From Torymus aiolomorphi (Eukaryota > Arthropoda > Insecta > Hymenoptera > Torymidae): a stretch of DNA of 64,000 nucleotides. The stretch is taken from assembly GCA_036365515.1 (NCBI GenBank), contig CM070874.1:91222342-91286341 (forward strand), written 5' to 3'. The notes under the pieces were generated by a model that worked only from the letters and a program-made list of their open reading frames with translations, was not told the origin of the DNA and did not search any database. Both the position numbers and the translations under genes were made by a program. Shown here piece by piece: positions 13,690 through 25,640 of the stretch (positions within the stretch are counted from its first letter, which is position 1; each line of letters starts with the position of its first letter).

Positions 13690-13985
13690 TTAAAAAGAGT
13701 ACATCTCATAAAAATACCAATAGAAAAATCCAGAAAAAATTCTGAGTATAGTATTTACATATACGGAGCGCCTGACAGACGTGTTTTTCCAAAAAAATGA
13801 TCAGAGTTTATTTAATCAAATAAAAACCGTACTGTCGGTAAGTAGGAATCTGCAATTAACCTACTTTTAAAACGAGCACAGCTAACGAAAATACTAATAG
13901 AATCGCTCAAAAAATTTCTGAGTATAGTGTTTACGTGTCCGGAGCGCCTGACAGTCGTCTTTTTCGAAATAAACGTTTGAATATT
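13690..13985. repeat. Two diverged roughly 180-bp direct repeats at the inner end of the FB1 left arm
   Basis: Both copies contain tctgagtatagt followed by ggagcgcctgacag, at about 13740-13780 and 13918-13958. The right arm repeats the pair in reverse at about 15075-15360. Noncoding. Confidence 0.7.
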
Positions 13986-13989
13986 GATT

Positions 13990-15060
13990 TAAAAAATATT
14001 GAAATCAGGGTATCACATCACCTTAAGTTTTTAGAGTGATGCCTCGTAAAAAATTAATAAATAGTGACGGAACCTCTAGTCACGGTCGCCACCGACTGGC
14101 TTTCTTCTAATCGGCATCATATTGTTCTCGCATTACCTCCATTTTTCCGGCAAAATGTTGTATAAGAAAACTACTTAATAAACAATAAGCTAAATTTTTT
14201 AGAAATTCCGCAAATACATATATATTTTGTTCGTCAAACAATTCCAAATCAATTGACTGATAGAAATAAAAACAAAATAGCAAAACCTACAAACCTACAA
14301 ACTTTCAACATTTTCTTTAAATAAATTTTAATAAATTTATAAACAAATAGTTTTGATTTTGCAGATTTTGCTCATCTTCTATTGGTCAATCGATTTAAAT
14401 TTTTTTTAACGAAAAAAATGCGAAAACAAATGGTTTCGATAATACTAATCTATATTTGCAATAACGGATTTTCAATTAAATAATTTATTTTTGGTACTTA
14501 ATTAAATCAGGTAATAGCAAGACAATTCAATTTCAAAAACTTATTTAATATAATTTCATTTTTACCTTATTGATGTTTTTCAAAATTGTATAGTGACATA
14601 GACAGTAGATTAGGGCTACTGGGACCACTTAAGACCACAAATAAAATACATATTTCTATTTACCTCCAAGGAGATGTGAAAAAAATAGAACACTATATAT
14701 CTTCTTCAATATATTTGCAAATGCATTAACTTAAAAATTAAATGAGTTAATGTTCTGAGTTGAAAGCTTCTCTTAAGCATAAATTTTAAAAATACTTTCA
14801 CCCTTGCCCCTGTGCAGTCCATCCTTAATTTTGTAGCTTCTCCTTAAAATATTAATCCAATCAAATAAAATTAGAATTAATTCCAATACACGTGTAACAC
14901 ATTATACTATACAAGCCCTCTTTAATTTGAAGCTCCTCCTTAAAATAAGATTTCCTTGAAGTCTACATTACTATTATCGGTCATAACTATCAGCGAAAAA
15001 TATATGTGTTTGAAGATTAAGGCCATGTGAAACCGTGAATTTCAATATTTTTTAAATCAA
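13990..15060. other. Loop of FB1
   Basis: About 1.1 kb of AT-rich unique sequence between the two arms. Short inverted words recur, but no open frame, RNA gene or transposase remnant was recognised. Confidence 0.5.
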
Positions 15061-15383
15061 CATTTAAACGTTTATTTGGAAAAAGACGAACGTCAAGCGC
15101 TCCGTACACGTAAACACTATACTCAGAAATTTTTTTGAGCGATTCTCTTAGTATTTTCGTTAGCTGTGCTCGTTTTAAAAGTAGGTTAATTGCAGATTCC
15201 TACTTACCGACAGTACGGTTTTTATTTGATTAAATAAACTCTGATCATTTTTTTGGAAAAACACGTCTGTCAGGCGCTCCGTATATGTAAATACTATACT
15301 CAGAATTTTTTCTGGATTTTTCTATTGGTATTTTTATGAGATGTACTCTTTTTAAAATTATGTCGGTATATAACATCACCTTA

Positions 15384-15983
15384 CCCGGTCAAAAATATCC
15401 AGTTGGGAAATCCAACTGGATTTTCCAAGAGGGAAATCCAGCTGGGGAAGAGTGGATTCCAGCTGGATTTTGGTGGATTTCCCGTCGGATTCCCAGTTGA
15501 TGATACCAAATATTCCCACCCATTTTTAACTGGATATTTAAGTGGATTCCCACCTAGATATAACAGGATTCCTATGCATTATTAACTGGATTTCCATTGA
15601 ATAGAAAAGCGAAAGTTAGATGGATTCCCATCTATATTAAACTGGATTTTTACATGGATTTTCGCCGTCACGCTGGGATTCCCATTTATTATTAAGTAGA
15701 ATTTTGAGTGGATTCCTATTTAATAGAAATGCGAAAGTTAGGTGGATTCCCACAAACATTTAACTGGATTTTTACATGGATTTCCGCCTTCGCCCAGGAA
15801 TTCCCATTTATTATAAGTGGATTTCCATTTAATCCAGTTAAAAATGGGTGGGAATATTTGATATCATCAACTGGGAATCCGACTGGAAATCCACCAAAAT
15901 CCAGCTGGAATCCACTCTTCCCCAGCTGGATTTCCCTCTTGGAAAATCCAGTTGGATTTCCCAACTGGATATTTTTGACCGGG
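15384..15983. mobile_element. 600-bp CCCGGTC element, copy 1, in FB1 right arm
   Basis: The ends cccggtcaaaaatatccagt and its complement are flanked by TA (15382-15383 and 15984-15985). The opposite FB1 arm (near 13661) reads aaggttaaggtg, the exact empty site with one TA. The interior is a degenerate repeat of ggattcccatttattattaa-like words, which explains open frames rich in GFP and GNP words. Copy 2, also exactly 600 bp and in the opposite orientation, is at 34263-34862. The 2-bp target suggests a Tc1/mariner-type MITE, but that assignment is inference. Confidence 0.88.
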
Positions 15984-16254
15984 TAACCTTTATAATTTTG
16001 TAAAATAAACCAATTACAGTAAAAGAATTTATTTTATACGTATATTGCACATTTACCTAACTCATAAATTTTGTAATATCTTGTATCTGAGAAAATGAAA
16101 AATATAATTTTTTTCAATGTTTCAGCAATCATTGGTTTTTGGCTGTCATATGCAATCCTGTGAATGAACCAAAACAGTATTTATATACCTATAAGTTTTA
16201 CTTGATATATTTTTAAATGCATAATGTGATGAAAATTTATATTTCATTTTTTAG

Positions 16255-16459
16255 TGATTCTATTTTGATATTTGATTCAATTGGTGGTTATCATGAAACG
16301 GCAGTAAAGCTTATTAAGGATTACTTGACCGAAGAAAGGCGTAAGAAAATAAATGTTATCTGTACAGATCATAAAATCGTTATAGTAGATGTGCCAAAAC
16401 AAAATAATTGTTATGATTGTGGCGTTTATATGCTGCAATACGCTGAAAGCTTTTGTTTG
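16255..16459 (+). pseudogene. SENP6/7-like protease exon, FB1 right arm
   Basis: Mirror copy of the exon at 13188-13392 with identical translation. The acceptor is ttttttag at 16254 and the donor gtaatt starts at 16460. It carries the Asp (LIFDS) and Cys (YDCGVY) of a C48 peptidase but lacks the His exon. With both arms transcribed, this sense/antisense pair would form long double-stranded RNA. Confidence 0.8.
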
Positions 16460-16530
16460 GTAATTTCTTTTTGCACATTTTATCTTTTCATTAAAATTAT
16501 TTTAAATAAAATCTTATCAAAGTGTGTGTG

Positions 16531-16544
16531 CTCTTTGTGTGTGT

Positions 16545-16590
<46 letters not shown>

Positions 16591-16662
16591 ATGTGTGTGT
16601 GTGTGTGTGGGTGGGTGTGTGTGTGTATGTGTGGGTGGGTGGGTGTGTGTGTGCGCACGCGC
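16531..16662. repeat. GT-rich microsatellite, FB1 right arm
   Basis: Mirror of the CA-rich tract at 12985-13112, with gggtgggt blocks at matching positions. It is not coding. Confidence 0.95.
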
Positions 16663-17416
16663 GTATATGGCAGTCAAAAGAAGTTGTTTATACACTGAAA
16701 AAAAAAGTTGATTGGTTGGTTGGTTATTAAAATTGCATAATAGGGTACAGATAAGCATGAATGGTTGGCAACATAATTGGCAATCGGTTGATAATGGTTA
16801 AGTATGATAACCAATTTATTTCTTGGATCATTGGAGAAAAAAAATTGGTAATCGTAACTACTCAAAAGTAAGTTACGACAAGCAATTATATAGTTACATC
16901 AACTACTTTATTTTGGTTCAATATAAATTTTTTAATGTAATACTTTTTAATCTTCATAAATGAATTTAATTATAATTATGACATAAATTTTTTCAAAAAT
17001 TATAAATTTTGTTATTAAAAATTAATTAAAGGAATCAACAAATTAGGTTTGACGAAGCTACGGGCCAATGAATTGGCAGCGGTTTTTTTAATGTAACGGT
17101 TAGATTAGTAGTTTTAATGATTTGAAATAGTTATGTAACTGTTTTATTGGGACATTGAGTAACATAGATTGGTTATTTTAAGTACTTGAAAATAGTTAGC
17201 GGAACTACTACTTGTTAGTAAAACTAATTATCCTTCTTATTTGTACCCTTTCGAAGTAACTAATTGCTTAGGGAAACCAATTTTTTCCGTGTATCTTCTT
17301 TCTTAAATTGAGCGAAGAAATAATTCTGTTTAAAACAAGTTGATTTCTGTATAAAGAAAAGCATTCTCACAGAATTTAATTTTTTTCGTGATAACAAATA
17401 TAAATTTCTATTACAG

Positions 17417-17554
17417 AATCCTATTACCAACTATCAGAATGCCCAATCATGCATCGATTGGTTCGATGAGGAATACGTAACGCAGGAAAGAGAAGAAGTG
17501 AAGGCCTTGATTAATATAAAATCACATTATTTTATGATGTATTTGAAAAAATAG
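17417..17554 (+). pseudogene. Exon-like fragment of unidentified gene, FB1 right arm
   Basis: Mirror copy of 12095-12232. Acceptor ttacag at 17411-17416, then 45 codons in frame to a TAG at 17552-17554. It is rich in acidic and aromatic residues (WFDEEYV). The source gene is not recognised. Confidence 0.45.
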
Positions 17555-18468
17555 TAAAAATTAAATATTATTTTCAACGGATACGTTGAAAGTAATACGT
17601 AAAATTTTTTTAATTTGTTGTTACAGATCATTATTTCTGAATATGCGTAGATAAAAGCTATCCCAAATGTGACGAAGACCTTCACTGATACTTCGTAAAA
17701 ACCTTTTGTAATAGTTAACATAATGAGAATTAAATTAAACAGTGAATGTTAAAATCGTTGCAAATTAGTTATGATACATTAAAAAAGCGGAGAGAAAATG
17801 ACTTCAGGGCGAATATACGTATAATTTTTTTAATAGATGTTAAGTATTTCCTATATTAATTAATAAACGAAATCGATTATAAACAATAACAAATAGAAAA
17901 GTGAAACTTTCCCAGAAAACTTCCTTAAATCAGAGCGAATATATCTAGTACAACTTGAAATGCGAAAAACAATGTTTTTAAAATAAAAAATTAAAATTAT
18001 AACGCGCAATAAATTTTAAAGCCGGTCGCTAATCTTTTTAAGAAAAATGAATTTTTTACCATACCCGGGCCGAAAGTGCCATTTTTGCTCCCGGCTCAAA
18101 AACGCGAATGTGGTATTTTTGGCCCGGGTATGGTGAAAAATAGTATACGCTCCACGGGAGGAAATTGTACACGCCACATCTAATGTTTGCCACCCTCGCC
18201 GTCGGATCGGATAACTTTAGCCGCGGAAAGAAAATATTATAGCGGCAAGAAAAACGCTATCAATAAATACCTGTAACCGAGTAGGCTAAGGTAGGAAGGA
18301 CGTCCGACTATCCAAAATGTGACGAAAACCTTCAGAGATACTTCGTTATATCTTGAATTTTATTATAGAATTATACATATAATAAATAATTATAATTAAC
18401 ACAAACACTTATTACTTGATGGTAACATGTAATTTAAAACGTTTGTTGAATAAATGGTTTTTAGTTTT

Positions 18469-18550
18469 TAGTTGGGTTTAATTGATGTAAATGAGTACAC
18501 ACATTTAATATTAAATGTGTGTACTCATTTACATCAATTAAACCCAACTA
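18469..18550. repeat. Perfect 82-bp palindrome, right arm of FB1
   Basis: Mirror of 11099-11180, same sequence. Confidence 0.85.
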
Positions 18551-19206
18551 AAATATTAGATATGAGTGATAGAGACAGAACGAGAATTAAAAATGGTTTT
18601 TAGATTCGTTGCGTTTTGTGCATTTGTGAAGTATATGCCATCAGGTATAATTTATAATGTATTTGTATATTCGCTGCATATAAAGGTTATATTGAAAGGT
18701 CATATAATTCGTACTTGTTCAAATTATAAAAGCCAAATTCATTCATTCATTTCTTACGCTCTTGCCGCGCAGTCAGTGATCCTCAAACAGAAGCTATAGT
18801 TTGCTCAGCGCCGCACGACTGGCATCGTAAAACAAGACGGCCGACTAATAAAAATTTTTATCAATTTAAGAAATCAACTTTTCTAACGTGTTTTTTAACT
18901 ATTCATGTTGAAAATCAATAAAATAATTTATTTTATATAACAGTCTGTTATTTCGAACGTGTTTTCATTGACATTGCGCGAAAAAAAAATTTTAATTCGT
19001 GTCAGGATTATAAATTTTAAAATACTCATAATTAATTAAATAAATTAAAATAATTAAGTGTTTTATTGTATCTTTGTTCATTTTTATCTTATTGTATTTA
19101 TTAATGTATAAAAATAATTTTTTTTTTTACTTTGATTTTTTATATTTTTTGGCCGATTTGAATTTCGCGCCGGGCGACTGCTTTTTATGAGAACGCTGGT
19201 ACCAAT

Positions 19207-19911
19207 TCTCACATACGTTCTATGGTTATATGAACTTTTTAGATACGTTATATGACTGTGTTGTTGACGGGAATTTGAGTTTTATGACTGGCTATGACAC
19301 TTTCTTGACAGCAATGAAAAGAAAGTACGACCCCCGGGCCCCGACCCGCAACCCATGGATAAATGAAACTTTGCAATAATAAATAGAAAAATGTTATGAT
19401 GGGATGACGAGTGAAACGATTGAGAAAAGTTGAATGTGAAACAGAAAGATTTGGTTTCGACCCACGACCCACGAGCACATAATAGGCTTAGGATGCAATG
19501 CTTCTAATTATGGCGGTACTCACAAGTGAGATGACAGCCTGAGGCATGCTTTGAATATTTGCCGTAACGAGACGAATCTGAAACCCCCAGTGACTTTCAT
19601 AGACACTCCGGACCAGTGTATACGACCATCACTGGGAATTTGATGGAATTGGCTCCCTCTGACAATAGTATAGAGAACTGGAGGTTAGACTGTGGGAATT
19701 CAAAAGAAATTAGAAAAGCGACTGAATTCCAACAGCCCACACCCAGAGCCCAACAATAACAACTATGAGTGGGTGATGGACGTAAACAAAATAATGGGTA
19801 TTTACACATGAGAATATGAGAGAAAATAGAAAGATCCGTACACTTATGAGATTTGTATCTAAGCTATAAGAGTATAAGCAGCGTCAGAAAGACATAATAT
19901 TCCAAGCTCTC

Positions 19912-19952
<41 letters not shown>

Positions 19953-20954
19953 GTGAAATCCAGAACTAGAGAATAGGCTGACGAGATGCAAAAGGAAGCT
20001 ACTGAAATGTGAGATCGGACTGTTCGGGGCAACCTGTACTCCCAGAGACCGATAGCAGAGAGAGAGAGAGCGTAGGATATTTAGAAGTAAACATAAATAA
20101 ATTCGGTGTATTTACAAGAGGGTATTATGAAGTGACCTTGATGACTGACAACGATGGAATTTGAATTCTTACAGTTGTAGGCTAAATGTAAATTATGAAA
20201 AAAGGCCAGCAAAATTTTATGGATAAATTACTATGAAGAGCTTTAATGACAAAAGAAGTTAAAGAGTTTTTTAATAGATGTAGGGTGTATAAGTGATAAA
20301 TTGTGGAGATAAGAGCACTTAATACCAAGGCAGTTCGTTGAATTTGCAAAGAAGATTGAGAAGAAGGGCCGCTGAAGCTCCCCGATACCTCTGAAGATTG
20401 GATACTCGACAGGGCCATTGGCCAAAACAAACCTCTCCTCAATTACCTCTTACACCCCCTGCCATTGGATATATAACAGAACTCCTAAAAGATGAAATAA
20501 ACACTAGTTTCCAAGCTGAGAGGCAAAAATGTAAAAAGATTCAATCTCACCCGATTTCTGAGGCAACCAGTGATTCAGTCCAAGCCAGTGTGAATCCAAT
20601 AGTCAGTCACAAATTGAAAAAGGTCCATGAAACATACGATTTTCCCTGCACTAGGGAAAGAATTGGATGAAAAAGAAATGAACGAGATGAAAGGCGATAG
20701 ATTGAGTTTGATTTTGAATTTAAGAAGTTGAAGATTGAAATTGAATTTAAAATTAAAACGGTGAATCCGCTCGCGGATCCCGAGCCGAACATAGACGCGC
20801 GCGCACACACATCCGATCACCCCGAGCGCCGCGATCGGAATCTGCCGTGGCCCATGTGTGCGTTTTGTGGGCACAAACCGAACTTTAGTATCTCGCCGCG
20901 ACCGCGGTAAAGTCGCGTGTTCGGTTTTTTTCTTTCTGCTCCTTCTCTGACTCA
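19207..20954. other. Gene-free stretch with microsatellite
   Basis: No recognisable gene. It contains a (ct)n tract at about 19908-19951 and an (ag)n tract at about 20057-20069. An open frame at 20398-20670 (+) has no family resemblance that I can name and is left uncalled. GC content rises at 20760-20915 (tcgcggatcccgagccg), which may be an old repeat. Confidence 0.4.
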
Positions 20955-20956
20955 CA

Positions 20957-21151
20957 GTGAATCCACATTGCATGCCGTATGCCGTATGCCGTCAGAAAAA
21001 TAGTTGTTGTCCGAAATCTATAATATTTATAACTCTATGGTTATAAATCCTATAGAAATTGTAACCATAGAGTTATAAATGTTATAGATTTCGGACAACA
21101 ACTATTTTTCTGACGGCATACGGCATACGGCATGCAATGTGGATTCACTGT
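20957..21151. mobile_element. Palindromic MITE with TCA duplication
   Basis: The ends cagtgaatccacattgcatg and its complement are flanked by TCA on both sides. Three atgccgt units follow in each arm. The inner stem contains ttgttgtccgaaatctataa and its complement around a short loop near 21050. About 195 bp, noncoding. Confidence 0.75.
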
Positions 21152-21298
21152 CAAGCTCTCTCTCCCGAGTAGAAAATCATGTATGTTAATAATCAGGCCC
21201 TGTACAGGGTTGGTAGGGACGGGCGTATCCAGGCATGTTACACGGATCTATGCAGGCCCTGAACACATGCCTTAAAATCCATGTTTGATGCTTCTTAA

Positions 21299-21663
21299 TG
21301 CCCTAATCACATAACCGCGTACGATCGCGTACGTCTGCGTACAACCGCGTCCGACGTTAAGGAAGAATCTAGTGATTTTCGTTGTTGCCAACAGCGGCAA
21401 TGTCAGTGCAATAACTAGTACTTTCGAGGAACAGACCTACGTATACGAAAGTCGGCTACTACACCAACGACAACAAACATAAACAAGCAAGCGTTACTCC
21501 GATCTACTGCACTTCGTGTAAGTAGGTCTGTTCCTCGAAAGTACTAGTTATTGCACTGACATTGCCGCTGTTGGCAACAGCGAAAATCACTAGATTCTTC
21601 CTTAACGTCGGACGCGGTTGTACGTAGACGTACGCGATCGTACGCGGTTATGTGATTAGGGCA
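21299..21663. mobile_element. Palindromic MITE B, copy 2
   Basis: The ends tgccctaatcacataaccgc and its complement are flanked by TAA (21296-21298 and 21664-21666), a PIF/Harbinger-type target. The two 62-bp halves meet at gacg-ttaa-cgtc, where element C is inserted exactly at the dyad. Confidence 0.85.
21361..21601. mobile_element. TTAA-type MITE C, copy 2, at the dyad of B
   Basis: A 241-bp palindromic element with clean TTAA on both sides (21357-21360 and 21602-21605). It has the same ends and inner stems as copy 1 at 3644-3881. It is probably a non-autonomous piggyBac relative. Confidence 0.85.
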
Positions 21664-21977
21664 TAAAAACCTATCTAAACCTAAACATATGCCCTATTTT
21701 TCAAAGTATAATCCGGGGTCTTATTACGAAGCCAACTCACCGATGAGAAGTGAGTTGGTGAGATGGTGAGTTGAGGAGTTGGGAGAATACTACTATCGTC
21801 TGAAAAAACATTGGCTATTTGTATACTTTCGCGGGATAACCCGCGAGTTCAAATGTACTTTATACCACTCTAACCTCAAAATCACAACTTTGATATGATT
21901 TTTCGGCAATCGACCCAACTCCTCCCTTAAGGATCGAAAAAAATTTTCAAATAAAATAAATTCCTAAAACCTACATT

Positions 21978-23181
21978 GTCGGGGGGGGGGGGGCCAGTTT
22001 CATGCGAAAGAGTACCTGCACGCATACGGAACAGAAAAAATATTTCAATAAAAAAGAAAAAATTCCAAAATAAAAACTTTACACCTAAAACCTAAAAGAG
22101 TAAACATTGACACAAAAATGTAGAATATGGAAGTTTATTCTTTTATAAAATAGTAAAATATCATTATTACTCTTTGTACCCTGTCGTAAATTATAAATAT
22201 TAATAACTGTTGAAAATTACTTAAAACTATTTGTAACTATGTTTAAAACTGTTTATAAGTGTTACAAAATGTAGGATTTTGGACAGATTTTCAAATAGTC
22301 TTTAGGAGTTTTAAACAGTTTGAACAGTTTAAAAAAATTTTGAATGATATTCAAAATGAATTAATAATTTGTAATTAATTATTATTAACAAATAATAATA
22401 ATTAATAATTTGTAATTAATTTAACTATTATTATAACTATTACAAACAGTTAAAAACCGTTAAAAACTGTTACAAATAGTTATAAATAATTACTAACGTC
22501 CAAAATCTTACATTTTATAAAATTTTTGAACAGTTTATAACTCTTACTAACAGTTTTTAACTTTTTCGAACAAAAATATTTCCGCTAGTGAAAAAGGTAT
22601 TTTACTCTTTTCCAAAAAGAAAAATAATTAAACAGAAAAAATATTGTCGGGGGATGCGAGTTCCAGGTAGAAGAGGGAGGCACACAGATGTGCGACAGTA
22701 GGCGAGTCAATTATTCAAAAAGGTGTTAAACCCAAATAGCCGGGGAAAGTCAAGTTATCTAAAAAATGAGTTAGGCACGCGTGCGACCATAAGTAAGCGA
22801 ATCGATTAATTAAATAAAAAAGTCTTAAACCAAAATAGCCGGGGGACGGGATGTCCATGCTAAAAACGAATTAGTTACGCAGACGCACGACAGTAAGCGA
22901 GTTTTTTATTTAAAAAATTCTTAAACTTAAATAGCCATGGAACACGGAGTACACGCAAAAAAGAGAGTTCTTACGCAGACGTACGGCAGTAAGCAAGTCA
23001 ATTCTTTCAAAAAGTCTTAAAGGCTCCCGTCCCCCGGCTATTTTGGTTCAACTCCATTTTTTTACTTGGACCTCGCGATTCTAGGCTATATTATTATGGG
23101 TTTAAGAATTTTCAACTAATCGACTTGCTTACTGTTACACGTATGCATAACTCTCATTTTTGCATGACCTCCCCCCCCCCC
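21978..23181. repeat. G-tract-bounded repeat with about 95-bp tandem units
   Basis: Bounded by a run of 12-13 G at about 21980-21993 and 12 C at about 23169-23180, with inverted flanking words (tcatgcgaaaga against ttttgcatga). Between about 22640 and 23030 four to five diverged units recur. Each has a core like atagccgggggacggg, then a gttacgcagacg-like word, then cagtaagcgagt. About 22200-22570 is a separate AT-rich palindrome (see next entry). Noncoding. Confidence 0.65.
22200..22570. repeat. AT-rich palindrome
   Basis: About 170 bp at the left (containing gtaggattttggac) pair in reverse with the right (gtccaaaatcttac). The arms are full of aactgtt and aacagtt words. Probably an old foldback inside the G-tract repeat. 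Confidence 0.55.
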
Positions 23182-24160
23182 CTCGAATATTATTTGCAAT
23201 TTATTAACTAATTATCAACTATAAATGCAGGCTGTCCTTATACATAATATCTTATCCCGGCATTCTCATTTTTATATGTAATTTCTGTTACGTGCTGATG
23301 TGTTAGAAATTAATTAATACAATGAGACGAAGTATTCGACGAATAATTTTTTGAATATTTTTCAAAACAAGTCTAAGGGTCTAGTTTTTATATGAAACGT
23401 GTTTATAACTCAAAATTATCTCATTTTCATGTAATATTTTCCAAATTAAAATGTTTATTCAAAAAAAATTTTGCGAACATCTCTGCTTAAGACACGCTTT
23501 TTGTTACATTTCTACGTGCTTTTCTCTTTAGTGGGGACGTCGCGTCCCCGGTTTCCTAATAAATTACAGATTAAACTTATACATGTAACAATTTACAAGG
23601 TCACTTTTAATACTAGAATGATATAATATGTACTAAATATATCATACCCATTAATCATATTAAATAAATATTTTAATCTTAACGAAAAACAAAAGTCATA
23701 TTAATTTATTATTAGGGTAAAATTATAATTATAATAATTATCAATTAAATAATTACATAATTACGCAACAATAATATTCATATTAATAATAATATTAAGA
23801 TCCTTCTTAAAATGTGTCAATATCTAAACTTAATAGTACATTATGTAACAAGGGACTAAAGTCGCAGATTATTCCCACGGGTGAGTTCACTGCCCGAGTG
23901 AGCGTAGCGAAGCAAGGGAGTGATCGACTTTAGTCCCGTGTTACATATAGTACTTTATTCCCATCGCCACTGTGTCCATTTCATAGATTTGAAAAGTTAT
24001 TTATGTGTCATAATTTTGTTAGTTTTAACCCAATTCACCATAAACGTAACAAATTAGACTATCTTACTTTATTCCTGCATTATGTGGGAATAAAGTAAAA
24101 AAGAGAATCAGACGCCACTTTTGCCCCACTTTTCAGGCTATAAAATGGCCATTATAGTAG
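23182..24160. other. AT-rich intergenic DNA with a short inverted repeat
   Basis: No gene is seen. At 23849-23938 the word gggactaaagtcg pairs with cgactttagtccc about 70 bp away, around a GC-richer middle (gagcgtagcgaagcaaggg). It is probably the relic of a palindromic element. The rest is AT-rich. Confidence 0.4.
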
Positions 24161-24224
24161 AGATGGAAATAAAAATAGTTAAATACGATTCGTACGGATA
24201 AATTTTGAATTTTGCTCGAAAATA

Positions 24225-24428
24225 TTTTAAGAGAACTGATTTAATTTGCAACTCTCAATTTGCGACGGCCGGAGGCCTGACTTCCCTACTCTATCTATAA
24301 TACCTCTATGTTTAGCCCTTAATTGAGCAACGTTCCCAAATTCGAATTGGTCAACCCGGCGACCATTGCAGAAGCGCCTTTCTGCTCTCAGACCCCGACT
24401 CGGGTCATAACACGTTCTCCTCAACTCA
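24225..24428 (-). repeat. Inverted partial copy of the 1.3 kb repeat
   Basis: On the minus strand, from 24412 down to about 24320, this matches the first roughly 100 bp of the repeats at 25825 and 31382 (tgacccgagtcgggg, gcagaaaggcgcttctgcaa). It then diverges. It is probably a truncated LTR or repeat end. Confidence 0.6.
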
Positions 24429-24600
24429 AAAAAAAACCGCTGCAAATTCATTGGCCCGTTGCTTCCTCAAACTTAATTTATTTGTGATTCCTTTAATTAA
24501 TTTTTAATAACGAAATTTATAATTTTTGCAACAAATTATGCCATAATTATAATTAAATTTATTTTGAAGATTAAAAGGTATTAATTTTCAAATTTATTCA
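24429..24600 (-). repeat. Third copy of an FB1 arm segment
   Basis: Diverged match to the FB1 arm segment around 12560-12720 (both contain aattcattggcccgt and tttaattaatttttaataac). An older relative of FB1, or of an element inside FB1, once sat here. Confidence 0.6.
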
Positions 24601-24834
24601 TTCTTTTACTTATTTATATCAACCGCCATGAATTTTCCAGGTTTAACATAATATATACATATATACATATATAACATCACTAGTATTCTCGAAGCGCGCG
24701 GTGAGCGCTGTGATTTTATCGAAACTACACCACTTTTGTTTTTGTGACCTAGCAACCCGTTACACCCACCAACCAAACCACTAATAAATTGATATCATAA
24801 CTAATCCATCATTTTTGAAGATAGGAGATAGGAT

Positions 24835-25640
24835 TAAGGAGTTATAAGCTTTTTTGAAAAAAACACGTTTTTGTTTTTGTTCATAACAAAAGAACTGTGA
24901 TAGCTAGACATACATTTTTTTCCAAATGTAGATATTTTAATTCTCTTTCGAATGCTACCCATCCGATCCAGATACATAGAACCGTTCTCGAGAAATTACG
25001 ATTTGAAAAAAGGTTAAAAAAACTTTAACCTCAAATATCTCTGAAATTTCTAGACCAATCATTTTGCCCAAAGAACTCGACCGAGAACTATACAAAATCT
25101 ACCTCTACAAGGAATTTTAAAGCGATTAAGTTAATTTTACTTCCGTAATCGTTGGACATAGAAAACTCGTTTTTTTCATTTTTCAATTTTTTTTTCAAAA
25201 ACTAACCAAAAGAATGGATTCAAATTTTTAGAGCTTATAGCTATTTATATTCTGCATTATCGTGATTTTTCTCAAAAAAATTGACCGTTTAGTTTCGGAG
25301 TTATAAGCTTTTTAAAAAAAAACACGTTTTTGTCAATAACAAGAGAACCGGGATAGCTAGAGATTTTTTTTTTAAATTATAGGTTTTTTACGCTGTTTCG
25401 AATGCTACCCATTAGATTTAAATATCTCGATTCTATCATTGAAAAAAAGCCAAAAACAATTTTGAGAAAATCGAAAATTCGAAATAAGACAAAAACGAAT
25501 CGGCCCAATCAAAAAACGGATTTTTGACCCGCCATCGTACAGAAAAAACAAAAAGAATGAGACCTGTCCGGTTAAAATCGATCGAGTAGAAGCTGAGATC
25601 CAGGCATATACACACACACACACACACACACATACATCCA
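24835..25640. repeat. Two diverged roughly 450-bp units ending in a CA microsatellite
   Basis: The phrase gagttataagctttttt followed by aaacacgtttttgt occurs at about 24839 and 25291, each followed by agctaga and gaatgctaccc. The second unit ends in (ca)n at about 25610-25631 and then tacagacattttt. It is probably a repeat tail of a retroelement. No coding remnant is seen. Confidence 0.5.

Larger units (their letters stand above)
10452..19198. mobile_element. Giant foldback FB1, hAT-like termini
   Basis: An 8.75 kb inverted-repeat element. The left end cagcgttctcataaaaagca and the right end tgctttttatgagaacgctg are exact complements. An 8-bp duplication gtaccaat lies at 10444-10451 and 19199-19206. 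Arms of about 3.5 kb (10452 to about 13985, and about 15062 to 19198 less a 600-bp insert) are nearly identical: a 109-codon open frame is identical in both. A roughly 1.1 kb loop separates them. CAG...CTG ends plus 8-bp TSDs point to hAT; P-superfamily elements also make 8-bp TSDs. There is no transposase in the window, so it is non-autonomous. Each arm carries SENP-like and other exon-like pieces, a perfect 82-bp palindrome and a CA/GT microsatellite. Confidence 0.9.

Noticed and set aside
15403..15964. Open frames with recurring GFP and GNP words, both strands, also at 34240-34843
   Set aside because: They come from short palindromic repeats of the 600-bp element. All frames are open on both strands, which is repeat structure and not coding.
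13101..16546. Two functional SENP protease genes
   Set aside because: Only one exon is present per arm. The catalytic His exon and the remainder are missing.
20398..20973. Overlapping open frames up to 132 codons
   Set aside because: No family resemblance, no splice context and overlap on both strands. Left as unexplained DNA.
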